From Streptosporangium nondiastaticum (GTDB lineage Bacteria > Actinomycetota > Actinomycetes > Streptomycetales > Streptomycetaceae): a DNA stretch of 33,554 bases. The DNA is taken from assembly GCF_003011965.1 (NCBI RefSeq), contig NZ_PXWG01000069.1, positions 1 to 33,554 on the forward strand. The letters run 5' to 3'. Below the pieces are notes generated by a model. It was not told where the DNA came from, ran no database searches, and saw only the letters and a program-made list of their open reading frames with translations. The translations under genes and the position numbers were made by a program. This document shows positions 7,027 through 15,910 of the stretch, piece after piece (within the stretch, counting starts at the first letter, position 1; each line of letters begins with the position of its first letter).

Positions 7027-9063
7027 GTGAGCGACACCACCGATCTGATGGGCGTGAACGCCGGAGCCGCCGGCAATGCCTCCGCGCCCGCCACGGACGC
7101 TCCCGCCGCGCCTGCCACCGGTGCTGCCACCGCCCCCAAGCGGCGCCGCTCGGGCACCGGCCTCGACGCCATGGTCCTGGCCGAGCTCCAGCAGCTCGCC
7201 TCGAGCCTCGGCATCAAGGGCACCGCGCGGATGCGCAAAGGCCAGCTGATCGAGGTCATCAAGGAGAGGCAGGCCGGAGGCTCCGCCGCGCCCGCCAAGG
7301 CCGAGACCGCGGCCGCGGCGGACGCCGAGACCAAGCCGAAGCGCCGCGCCACCTCCAAGGCCCGTACGGGTGAGGCGGCCGAGAAGGCCGAGGCCAAGCC
7401 CGCCGAGAAGGCTGCCGCCCAGCAGCAGATCGAGATCCCGGGCCAGCCGTCCAGCGACGAGCAGCCGGCCGGCGAGCGCCGCCGCCGCCGGGCCACCGCG
7501 CCCGCCGGCAGCCCCGACGCCGCCGAGGCCAAGGCCGAGACCCGCGTCGAGGAGCGCACCGAGGCCAAGGCCGAGGCCGCGCTGGACACCGCCGAGGGCA
7601 AGGCCAAGGGCGACCGTCAGGACCGCGCCGAGCGCGGCCAGAAGGGCGACCGCCGTGAGCGCGGCGACCGTGGCGAGCGCAGTGACCGCGGCGAGCGCGG
7701 CCAGCGTGACCGCCGTGAGCGCGGCCAGCGCGGCGACGACGCCCAGAAGGGCGACCGCCAGCAGCGCGACGGCCGTGGCGCGCCGCAGGGCGCCCAGGCC
7801 GGCCCGCAGGACGAGGACGACTTCGAGGGCGGCCGCCGTGGCCGCCGCGGCCGCTACCGCGACCGCCGTGGCCGCCGTGGCCGCGACGACTTCGGCAACG
7901 AGCCGCAGGTCTCCGAGGACGACGTCCTGATCCCCGTCGCGGGCATTCTGGACATCCTCGACAACTACGCGTTCATCCGCACCTCCGGCTACCTCCCCGG
8001 CCCGAACGACGTCTACGTCTCCCTCGCCCAGGTCCGCAAGAACGGCCTGCGCAAGGGTGACCACGTCACCGGTGCCGTCCGGCAGCCGAAGGACGGCGAG
8101 CGCCGCGAGAAGTTCAACGCCCTCGTCCGCCTCGACTCGGTGAACGGCATGGCGCCCGAAACCGGCCGCGGCCGCCCCGAGTTCAACAAGCTCACCCCGC
8201 TCTACCCGCAGGACCGCCTGCGGTTGGAGACGGACCCGGGCGTTCTGACGACCCGGATCATCGATCTGGTCGCCCCCATCGGCAAGGGCCAGCGCGGTCT
8301 GATCGTGGCCCCGCCGAAGACCGGCAAGACCATGATCATGCAGGCGATCGCCAACGCGATCACCACCAACAACCCCGAGTGCCACCTGATGGTCGTCCTG
8401 GTCGACGAGCGTCCGGAAGAGGTCACCGACATGCAGCGGTCGGTCAAGGGCGAGGTCATCTCCTCGACCTTCGACCGCCCGGCCGAGGACCACACCACCG
8501 TCGCCGAGCTGGCCATCGAGCGCGCCAAGCGCCTCGTCGAGCTGGGTCACGACGTGGTCGTCCTGCTGGACTCGATCACCCGTCTGGGCCGCGCCTACAA
8601 CCTGGCCGCCCCGGCCTCGGGCCGCATCCTGTCCGGTGGTGTCGACTCGACCGCGCTCTACCCGCCGAAGAAGTTCTTCGGTGCCGCGCGCAACATCGAG
8701 GACGGCGGCTCGCTGACCATCCTGGCCACCGCGCTCGTCGAGACCGGCTCGCGCATGGACGAGGTGATCTTCGAGGAGTTCAAGGGCACCGGCAACATGG
8801 AGCTCAAGCTCGACCGGAAGCTCGCCGACAAGCGCATCTTCCCGGCCGTCGACGTGGACCCCTCGGGTACGCGCAAGGAGGAGATCCTCCTGGGCGGCGA
8901 GGAGCTGGCGATCGTCTGGAAGCTGCGCCGGGTGCTGCACGCCCTCGACTCGCAGCAGGCGATCGAGCTGCTCCTCGACAAGATGAAGCAGACCAAGTCG
9001 AACGCCGAGTTCCTGATGCAGATCGCGAAGACCACGCCCTCCGCGGGCAACGGCAACGACTGA
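7027..9063 (+). CDS. rho: Transcription termination factor Rho
   Basis: Hexameric RNA-dependent ATPase that ends transcription. The 678-residue protein has a Rho N-terminal helical domain at about 43-82 (LDAMVLAELQQLASSLGIKG). Then comes an insertion of about 215 residues rich in Lys, Ala, Arg, Gly and Asp, including many RGDRGER-like units. The RNA-binding cold-shock-like domain starts at about residue 299. The ATPase domain has Walker A APPKTGKT at 428-435 and Walker B VVVLLDSITRLGRAYN. E. coli Rho has 419 residues; the extra length is the insertion typical of actinobacterial Rho, known in Micrococcus to broaden RNA use. The GTG start has ribosome binding site GGAAGGA 7 bases upstream. A perfect terminator follows. 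Confidence 0.97.
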   Translation: MSDTTDLMGVNAGAAGNASAPATDAPAAPATGAATAPKRRRSGTGLDAMVLAELQQLASSLGIKGTARMRKGQLIEVIKERQAGGSAAPAKAETAAAADAETKPKRRATSKARTGEAAEKAEAKPAEKAAAQQQIEIPGQPSSDEQPAGERRRRRATAPAGSPDAAEAKAETRVEERTEAKAEAALDTAEGKAKGDRQDRAERGQKGDRRERGDRGERSDRGERGQRDRRERGQRGDDAQKGDRQQRDGRGAPQGAQAGPQDEDDFEGGRRGRRGRYRDRRGRRGRDDFGNEPQVSEDDVLIPVAGILDILDNYAFIRTSGYLPGPNDVYVSLAQVRKNGLRKGDHVTGAVRQPKDGERREKFNALVRLDSVNGMAPETGRGRPEFNKLTPLYPQDRLRLETDPGVLTTRIIDLVAPIGKGQRGLIVAPPKTGKTMIMQAIANAITTNNPECHLMVVLVDERPEEVTDMQRSVKGEVISSTFDRPAEDHTTVAELAIERAKRLVELGHDVVVLLDSITRLGRAYNLAAPASGRILSGGVDSTALYPPKKFFGAARNIEDGGSLTILATALVETGSRMDEVIFEEFKGTGNMELKLDRKLADKRIFPAVDVDPSGTRKEEILLGGEELAIVWKLRRVLHALDSQQAIELLLDKMKQTKSNAEFLMQIAKTTPSAGNGND

Positions 9064-9082
9064 TCCTGCGCCGGCAGCTCCG

Positions 9083-9116
9083 GAAGGCCCCCGTCACCCC
9101 GGTGACGGGGGCCTTC
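9083..9116 (+). terminator. Strong rho terminator hairpin
   Basis: A perfect 16-bp inverted repeat (9083-9098 with 9101-9116) begins 20 bases after the rho stop codon. Its GC-rich centre is flanked by GAAGG and CCTTC. There is no T tract, as is usual for Streptomyces terminators. Confidence 0.85.
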
Positions 9117-9263
9117 TCCGTTCCTCCTCGGAAGCCGGCCGCCCCGCCGTGATCTTCCCGTGACATTCTGAGACATGTACCACAGCCGCCCGCCCTCCGC
9201 ATGGCCGGAATCAATGCCTCGCAGTTGACCGAAATCGCAGGTGGCGAGGGGTGATAGAGATCG

Positions 9264-9290
9264 CCGGCCGGGCCTGCGGCCGGAGTTTTT
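9264..9290 (+). terminator. Hairpin plus T5 tract between rho and the LCP gene
   Basis: CCGGCC (9264-9269) pairs with GGCCGG (9278-9283) around an 8-base loop, followed by AG and TTTTT at 9286-9290. This looks like a classical intrinsic terminator, rare in this genus, and lies 113 bp before the next gene. It could be a second rho terminator or an attenuator in the next leader. The rest of the 340-bp gap (9064-9403) shows no gene and no convincing promoter. Confidence 0.4.
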
Positions 9291-9403
9291 CTAAGACAGT
9301 CCTCAGATACCGCTGTGCAACCCTGTCGCAGACTTCCCCGTCAATCAGCGCAGGGAGACAAGCCGGGTCACATCCGGGCGACAGCGAAGGACTGAGGAAA
9401 CGC

Positions 9404-10522
9404 ATGGCCGAGGAGAGCAGGGGCACGTCCGCGGGTTCGCGCCGCCGCCGTGCCGGCGGGCCGCGCGGACGGCGCCGCAAGCCCGCCCCCCGCCGCAAGG
9501 GCTGGCGAATAGCCGCCTGGACGGCCACCGGTGTGGTCCTCGCGGGCGGCGCCGGGGCGGGAATCCTCTACTACAAGTTCAACGGCAACCTCAGCAGCGT
9601 CGACATCAACGCGGCCCTGGGCAAGAACCGGCCGGAGAACATCGACAACGGCTCGCAGGACATCCTCGTCCTCGGCTCCGACTCCCGGGCCGGCGCCAAC
9701 AGCGCCTACGGCCGGGACGAGGGCAGCTCCCGCTCCGACACCGCGATGATCGTCCACGTCTACGCGGGTCACAAGAAGGCGAGCGTCGTGAGCATCCCGC
9801 GGGACACCATCGTCCCGCGCCCCGCCTGCCGCACCTCCGGCGGCAAGACCAGCCCCGCCGTGAAGGCCGCCCAGTTCAACGAGGCGTACACGGTGGGCGG
9901 CGCGGCCTGCGCGGTCGCGACCGTCGAGGCGATGACCAACATCCGGATGGACCACTACCTGGAGGTCGACTTCGCCGGCTTCCAGAAGCTGATCGACAAG
10001 CTCGGCGGCGTCGAGGTCACCACGACCAAGCCCATCAAGGACAAGTGGAGCCACCTCAACCTGGAGCCGGGCACCCACACGCTCAACGGCGAGCAGTCCC
10101 TCGGCCTCGTGCGCACCCGGCACGGCGTCGGTGACGGCAGCGACCTCGGCCGGATCAAGCTCCAGCAGGCCTTCATCAAGGCCCTGCTCGACCAGGTCAA
10201 GCAGATCGGCCTGTTCACCAGCCCCACCAAGCTCTATGGGATCGCCGACACCGCCACCAAGGCGCTCACCACGGACCGCGAGCTGGCCTCCGTCGACAAG
10301 CTGTACTCCTTCGCCAACGGCCTCAAGGGCATCGGCTCGGGCGACATGCACATGGTGACCCTGCCCGTGGGCGACGACCCCGCCGACCACAACCGGGTCA
10401 TCCCGATCACCGAGGCGAGCGCGAAGATCTGGGACGCGCTCCGCGCCGACCAGCCGATCCCGGAGGAAGCCCTCAAGGACGGCGCAGGCACCAAGACCGG
10501 CGCCGACGACGTGGTCAAATGA
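9404..10522 (+). CDS. LytR-CpsA-Psr (LCP) family wall-polymer ligase
   Basis: LCP proteins transfer glycopolymers from undecaprenyl-phosphate carriers to peptidoglycan outside the membrane. From the ATG at 9404 the 372-residue product begins with a cytoplasmic tail rich in Arg and Lys, then one membrane helix at about 33-57, then the extracellular LCP domain. Conserved elements include DILVLGSDSRAG, the SRSDTAM motif and VVSIPRDT, whose Asp and Arg residues bind the pyrophosphate-Mg head group. A late LVRTRHGVGDGSDLGR motif is also typical. The frame is open upstream to a GTG at 9251, but residues before 9404 lack LCP character, and GAGGA at 9394-9398 precedes this ATG. The acceptor polymer (teichoic acid or another glycan) cannot be told from sequence. 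wecA further along may supply precursors. Confidence 0.93.
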   Translation: MAEESRGTSAGSRRRRAGGPRGRRRKPAPRRKGWRIAAWTATGVVLAGGAGAGILYYKFNGNLSSVDINAALGKNRPENIDNGSQDILVLGSDSRAGANSAYGRDEGSSRSDTAMIVHVYAGHKKASVVSIPRDTIVPRPACRTSGGKTSPAVKAAQFNEAYTVGGAACAVATVEAMTNIRMDHYLEVDFAGFQKLIDKLGGVEVTTTKPIKDKWSHLNLEPGTHTLNGEQSLGLVRTRHGVGDGSDLGRIKLQQAFIKALLDQVKQIGLFTSPTKLYGIADTATKALTTDRELASVDKLYSFANGLKGIGSGDMHMVTLPVGDDPADHNRVIPITEASAKIWDALRADQPIPEEALKDGAGTKTGADDVVK

Positions 10523-10526
10523 TCCG

Positions 10527-10543
10527 GGCCGTCCCGTACGGCC
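10527..10543 (+). terminator. Small hairpin after the LCP gene
   Basis: GGCCGT-CCCGT-ACGGCC starts 5 bases after the stop codon. The stem is only 6 bp and no T tract follows, so terminator activity is uncertain. Confidence 0.3.
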
Positions 10544-10699
10544 GGCTCTGACCAGGCCCGGGACCCCCGGGAATAACCGGCCGCGACCTCCCGTTTTGGG
10601 GGATGCGGCCAGTACTGGCAAACTGGTCCGTCGGCCCCGGTTCACGTAAGGCAATCCCGCCTCTACGACCCGGAGCCCTCCCGAACCTAGGAGAACCCC

Positions 10700-10921
10700 T
10701 TGAAGCGCGACATCCACCCGGAGTACGTCGAGACCCAGGTCAGCTGCACCTGTGGCGCCTCGTTCACCACGCGTAGCACCGTCGCGGACGGCACCATCCG
10801 TGCCGACGTGTGCTCCGAGTGCCACCCGTTCTACACGGGCAAGCAGAAGATCCTCGACACCGGTGGCCGCGTGGCCCGCTTCGAGGCCCGCTTCGGCAAG
10901 GCCGCCGCTGCCAAGAAGTAG
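10700..10921 (+). CDS. rpmE: 50S ribosomal protein L31 (zinc-binding form)
   Basis: The 73-residue protein contains CTC (C16, C18) and CSEC (C38, C41), the four cysteines of the zinc-containing C+ form of bL31. Streptomyces also encodes a cysteine-less paralogue used under zinc limitation; this gene is the zinc form. The start is TTG at 10700 (MKRDIHPEYV), with ribosome binding site AGGAGA at 10689-10694, five bases upstream. A 177-bp gap separates it from the LCP gene and includes the 10-bp palindrome CCAGTACTGG at 10609-10618. It is followed by a very strong terminator, so it is probably its own transcription unit. Confidence 0.97.
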   Translation: MKRDIHPEYVETQVSCTCGASFTTRSTVADGTIRADVCSECHPFYTGKQKILDTGGRVARFEARFGKAAAAKK

Positions 10922-10931
10922 CGACCCGCAG

Positions 10932-10984
10932 GCGCCGGTCCTCGGTCGCCCTCCCGTAAGCGAGGGCGACCGGACCGGCGCTTT
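10932..10984 (+). terminator. Very strong bipartite terminator after rpmE
   Basis: A 9-bp stem (10932-10940 with 10973-10981) continues, past a two-base bulge, into an 11-bp stem (10943-10953 with 10962-10972) with an 8-base loop. Every one of the 20 base pairs is complementary, and TTT follows. It lies between rpmE and prfA, so the two genes are likely separate units. Confidence 0.85.
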
Positions 10985-11027
10985 GTCGTCCAGCAGGCCC
11001 GTCACTTCCAGCAGCTAGGGAAACCCC

Positions 11028-12107
11028 ATGTTCGAGGCAGTCGAGGAACTGATCGGCGAGCACGCCGACCTCGAGAAGCGGCTCGCCGACCCCGCCGTGC
11101 ACGCGGACCAGGCCAACGCCCGCAAGCTCAACAAGCGCTACGCCGAGCTGACGCCGATCGTCGGGACCTACCGCTCCTGGAAGCAGGCCGGGGACGACAT
11201 CGAGACCGCTCGCGAGCTCGCCGCCGACGACCCGGACTTCGCCGCCGAGGTCAAGGATCTGGAGAAGCAGCGCGAGGAGCTCACCGACAAGCTCCGCCTG
11301 CTCCTCGTCCCGCGCGACCCGAGCGACGACAAGGACGTCATCCTGGAGATCAAGGCCGGTGCGGGCGGCGACGAGTCCGCGCTGTTCGCCGGCGACCTCC
11401 TGCGCATGTACCTGCGCTACGCCGAGCGCGTCGGCTGGAAGACCGAGATCATCGACTCCACCGAGTCCGAGCTCGGCGGCTACAAGGACGTCCAGGTCGC
11501 GGTGAAGACCAAGGGCGGCAACGGCGCCACGGAGCCCGGCCAGGGCGTGTGGGCCCGGCTGAAGTACGAGGGCGGCGTCCACCGCGTCCAGCGCGTGCCG
11601 GCCACCGAGTCCCAGGGCCGCATCCACACCTCCGCCGCCGGCGTGCTCGTCACGCCCGAGGCCGAGGAGGTCGACGTCGAGATCAACATGAACGACCTGC
11701 GGATCGACGTCTACCGCTCCTCCGGCCCCGGCGGCCAGTCCGTCAACACCACCGACTCCGCCGTCCGCATCACCCACCTGCCGACCGGCGTCGTCGCCTC
11801 CTGCCAGAACGAGAAGAGCCAGCTCCAGAACAAGGAGCAGGCCCTGCGCATCCTGCGCTCGCGGCTGCTGGCCGCGGCCCAGGAGAAGGCCGAGGCCGAG
11901 GCCGCCGACGCGCGTCGCAGCCAGGTCCGCACCGTCGACCGCTCCGAGAAGATCCGCACGTACAACTTCCCGGAAAACCGCATCTCGGACCACCGCGTCG
12001 GCTTCAAGGCGTACAACTTGGACCAGGTGCTCGACGGCGAGCTGGACCCGGTGATCCAGGCGTGCGTCGACGCCGACTCCGCCGCCAAGCTCGCCGCCGC
12101 GAGCTGA
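11028..12107 (+). CDS. prfA: Peptide chain release factor 1
   Basis: Recognises UAA and UAG and triggers peptide release on the ribosome. The 359-residue protein has the stop-codon-reading PxT tripeptide (P191-A192-T193 in RVPATESQG) that identifies RF1 rather than RF2. The catalytic GGQ is at 235-237 in GPGGQSVNTTDSAV. Upstream of the ATG only a weak AGGGAA is seen. The next gene encodes the methyltransferase that modifies the GGQ glutamine (Q237), a common pairing. Confidence 0.97.
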   Translation: MFEAVEELIGEHADLEKRLADPAVHADQANARKLNKRYAELTPIVGTYRSWKQAGDDIETARELAADDPDFAAEVKDLEKQREELTDKLRLLLVPRDPSDDKDVILEIKAGAGGDESALFAGDLLRMYLRYAERVGWKTEIIDSTESELGGYKDVQVAVKTKGGNGATEPGQGVWARLKYEGGVHRVQRVPATESQGRIHTSAAGVLVTPEAEEVDVEINMNDLRIDVYRSSGPGGQSVNTTDSAVRITHLPTGVVASCQNEKSQLQNKEQALRILRSRLLAAAQEKAEAEAADARRSQVRTVDRSEKIRTYNFPENRISDHRVGFKAYNLDQVLDGELDPVIQACVDADSAAKLAAAS

Positions 12108-12203
12108 CCGAAGACCGAGAAGCCCGTCCGCGGCCGCCGGACCGGCCCTCCCGCAGGGCCGCCCGGCGACGGGGACGACGAACGAAGACGCGAGAGGACC
12201 ACT

Positions 12204-13049
12204 GTGAATCTGCTGCTCGCCGAAGTGGCGCAAGCCACTCAGCGGCTGGCCGACGCCGGCGTACCTTCTCCGCGCTTCGACGCGGAGGAGCTCGCGGCCT
12301 TCGTGCACGGCGTCAAGCGGGGCGAACTGCACCTCGTGGCGGACGCCGACTTCGACGCCCGCTACTGGGAGGCGATCGCGCGCCGCGAGGCCCGCGAGCC
12401 CCTCCAGCACATCACCGGCCGCGCCTTCTTCCGCTACCTGGAGCTCCAGGTCGGCCCCGGCGTCTTCGTCCCCCGGCCCGAGACCGAGTCGGTCGTCGGC
12501 TGGGCCATAGACGCCGTCCGGGCCATGGACGTCGTCGAGCCCCTGATCGTCGACCTGTGCACCGGCTCCGGGGCCATCGCCCTCGCCCTCGCCCAGGAGG
12601 TGCCGCGCTCGCGCGTGCACGCCGTCGAGCTCGACGAGACGGCGCACAGCTGGGCCGCCAAGAACGTCGAGGGCTCCCGCGTCACCCTGCACCACGGCGA
12701 CGCCCTGACCGCGCTGCCCGAGCTCGACGGCCAGGTCGACCTCGTCATCAGCAACCCCCCGTACATCCCGCTCACCGAGTGGGAGTACGTCGCCCCCGAG
12801 GCCCGCGACCACGACCCGCAGCTCGCCCTGTTCTCCGGCGAGGACGGCCTCGACGCCATCCGCGGCATCGAGCGCACCGCCCACCGGCTGCTCCGCCCGG
12901 GCGGCGTCGTCGTCATCGAGCACGCCGACACCCAGGGCGGCCAGGTCCCGTGGATCTTCACCGAGGAGAAGGGCTGGGCCGACGCGGCCGACCACCCCGA
13001 CCTCAACAAGCGCCCCCGGTTCGCGACGGCCCGCAGGGCGACGGCGTGA
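12204..13049 (+). CDS. prmC: Release factor N5-glutamine methyltransferase PrmC (HemK)
   Basis: Methylates the GGQ glutamine of RF1 and RF2 using S-adenosylmethionine. The 281-residue protein has a helical N-terminal substrate domain, the SAM-binding motif DLCTGSGAIALALA from residue 117, and the glutamine-amide motif NPPY at 184-187. The GTG start is preceded by GAGAGGA at 12192-12198. The substrate gene prfA ends 96 bp upstream. tsaC begins 52 bp downstream, and the two are probably co-transcribed. Confidence 0.95.
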   Translation: MNLLLAEVAQATQRLADAGVPSPRFDAEELAAFVHGVKRGELHLVADADFDARYWEAIARREAREPLQHITGRAFFRYLELQVGPGVFVPRPETESVVGWAIDAVRAMDVVEPLIVDLCTGSGAIALALAQEVPRSRVHAVELDETAHSWAAKNVEGSRVTLHHGDALTALPELDGQVDLVISNPPYIPLTEWEYVAPEARDHDPQLALFSGEDGLDAIRGIERTAHRLLRPGGVVVIEHADTQGGQVPWIFTEEKGWADAADHPDLNKRPRFATARRATA

Positions 13050-13101
13050 CCGGCGCGGCGGCACCCACGACGTACAGCAAGCGCTTCGCGAAGGAGATGT
13101 G

Positions 13102-13749
13102 ATGGCACGGCGATACGACTGCAGCGACGCGACCGACCGCAAGACCGGCCTGCGCGAGGCCGTCGCCGCGGTGCGCCGCGGTGAGCTGGTCGTGCTGCCC
13201 ACCGACACCGTGTACGGCATCGGTGCGGACGCCTTCAGCAGCGAGGCCGTCGGCGATCTCCTGCAGGCCAAGGGCCGCGGCCGCGGCATGCCCTCGCCCG
13301 TCCTCGTCGGCTCCCCGAACACCCTGCACGGGCTCGTCACCGACTTCTCCGAGCAGGCCTGGGAGCTCGTCGACGCCTTCTGGCCCGGCGCGCTCACCCT
13401 CGTGGCCAACCACCAGCCCTCCCTGACCTGGGACCTGGGCGAGACCCGCGGCACCGTGGCCGTCCGGATGCCGCTGCACCCGGTCGCCATCGAGCTGCTC
13501 ACCGAGTTCGGCCCGATGGCCGTCTCCAGCGCCAACCTCACCGGCCACCCGGCGCCGCAGGACTGCGACGCCGCCCAGGAGATGCTCGGCGACTCCGTCT
13601 CCGTCTACCTCGACGGCGGCCCCACCCCCGCCGACGTGCCGTCCTCCATCGTGGACGTCACCGGAAAGGTGCCCGTCCTGCTGCGCGCCGGCGCGATCAG
13701 CGCCGAGCAGCTCCGCGAGGTGGTACCCGACCTCGAGGTGGCGAATTGA
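13102..13749 (+). CDS. tsaC: L-threonylcarbamoyladenylate synthase (TsaC/Sua5/YwlC)
   Basis: Makes threonylcarbamoyl-AMP from threonine, bicarbonate and ATP for the t6A modification of tRNAs that read ANN codons. The 215-residue protein is the single-domain YrdC type, with the N-terminal loop VVLPTDTVYGIGADA, FWPGALTLV and SSANLTG. It lacks the extra Sua5 domain, whose typical length is about 340. The ATG at 13102 is chosen because AAGGAG at 13091-13096 lies five bases upstream; an in-frame GTG at 13099 is too close to that site. Its TGA overlaps the TTG start of the next gene, so the two are translationally coupled. B. subtilis has the same prfA-prmC-ywlC neighbourhood. Confidence 0.94.
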   Translation: MARRYDCSDATDRKTGLREAVAAVRRGELVVLPTDTVYGIGADAFSSEAVGDLLQAKGRGRGMPSPVLVGSPNTLHGLVTDFSEQAWELVDAFWPGALTLVANHQPSLTWDLGETRGTVAVRMPLHPVAIELLTEFGPMAVSSANLTGHPAPQDCDAAQEMLGDSVSVYLDGGPTPADVPSSIVDVTGKVPVLLRAGAISAEQLREVVPDLEVAN

Positions 13750-14405
13750 TCGCCCCGCAGGGGCGTGGCATAGCGGGACCGGACACGGCGGCCGAAGCCG
13801 GCACCTTCCGCATCCTCCACGTCAGCACCGGCAACGTCTGCCGCTCGCCCATCACCGAGCGGCTGAGCCGCCATGCGCTCACCGACCGCCTCGGCGACCC
13901 CTTCGCGGGCGGCCTGGTGGTGGAGAGCGCGGGGACCTGGGGCCACGAGGGCGCCCCGATGGAGGCGCACGCCGCCACCGTCCTCGCGGACCTCGGCGCC
14001 GACCCCGCCGGGTTCACCGGCCGGGAGCTGCTGGACGAGCACGTCATCCGCGCCGACCTGGTCCTGACCGCCACCCGCGACCACCGCGCCCAGGTCATCT
14101 CCATGGGCCACTCGGCGGGGCTGCGCACCTTCACGCTGAAGGAGTTCACCCGGCTGGTGCGGGCCATAGACCCGGCGACGCTCCCGGACCCCGAGCGGGC
14201 CGGCGGCGTGGTCGAGCGCGCCCGCGCCCTGGTGCAGGCGGCTGCCGCGCTGCGCGGCTGGCTGCTCGCGCCGAACGCGGAGGCCGACGAGGTCCACGAC
14301 CCGTACGGAGCGCCCATCACCTTCTTCCGCTCCATCGGCGCGGAGATCGACCAGGCCCTGGACCCCGTGGTGACCGCCCTGACCGGCGTCCCGGCCCGCC
14401 GCTGA
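13746..14405 (+). CDS. Low-molecular-weight phosphatase-like protein lacking the nucleophilic cysteine
   Basis: The fold signature of low-molecular-weight protein phosphatases is clear: a P-loop STGNVCRSP at residues 27-35, and a C-terminal DPYG supplying the general-acid aspartate. In active enzymes the P-loop reads C-x5-R. Here that first cysteine is serine (S27, codon 13824-13826), while R33 is kept. The position matches B. subtilis ywlE, a protein-arginine phosphatase whose loop reads CTGNTCRSP, located between ywlC and glyA. The 219-residue product is longer than the usual 150-160, with a 20-residue N-terminal extension. The TTG start overlaps the tsaC stop and has GAGGTGG upstream. It may bind phospho-ligands without hydrolysing them or use another nucleophile; function is open. 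Confidence 0.8.
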   Translation: MIAPQGRGIAGPDTAAEAGTFRILHVSTGNVCRSPITERLSRHALTDRLGDPFAGGLVVESAGTWGHEGAPMEAHAATVLADLGADPAGFTGRELLDEHVIRADLVLTATRDHRAQVISMGHSAGLRTFTLKEFTRLVRAIDPATLPDPERAGGVVERARALVQAAAALRGWLLAPNAEADEVHDPYGAPITFFRSIGAEIDQALDPVVTALTGVPARR

Positions 14406-14488
14406 GCCGCAGGAAGGGCCGGGCGAACCGGGCGCCCGTGGCGCCGCGGGCCTACATTGGGTGGTGAACCTATCGCCCGGAGCCCGCG

Positions 14489-15799
<1,311 letters not shown>

Positions 15800-15910
15800 C
15801 GGCTGCAACCATCGCGCGTGGCCGTACGTCTAGAGCTGTATTCACGGATCGGGGGCGGACGCGAATATGGTGTGGGGCTGTGATGTCCAGCGCGACCTCT
15901 GGGGCAGCCC

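Noticed and set aside
7600..7890. Repetitive sequence in rho that could look like a repeat array
   Set aside because: The repeats are short, irregular and in frame (RGDRGER-type codons). They are coding low-complexity sequence, not a CRISPR array.
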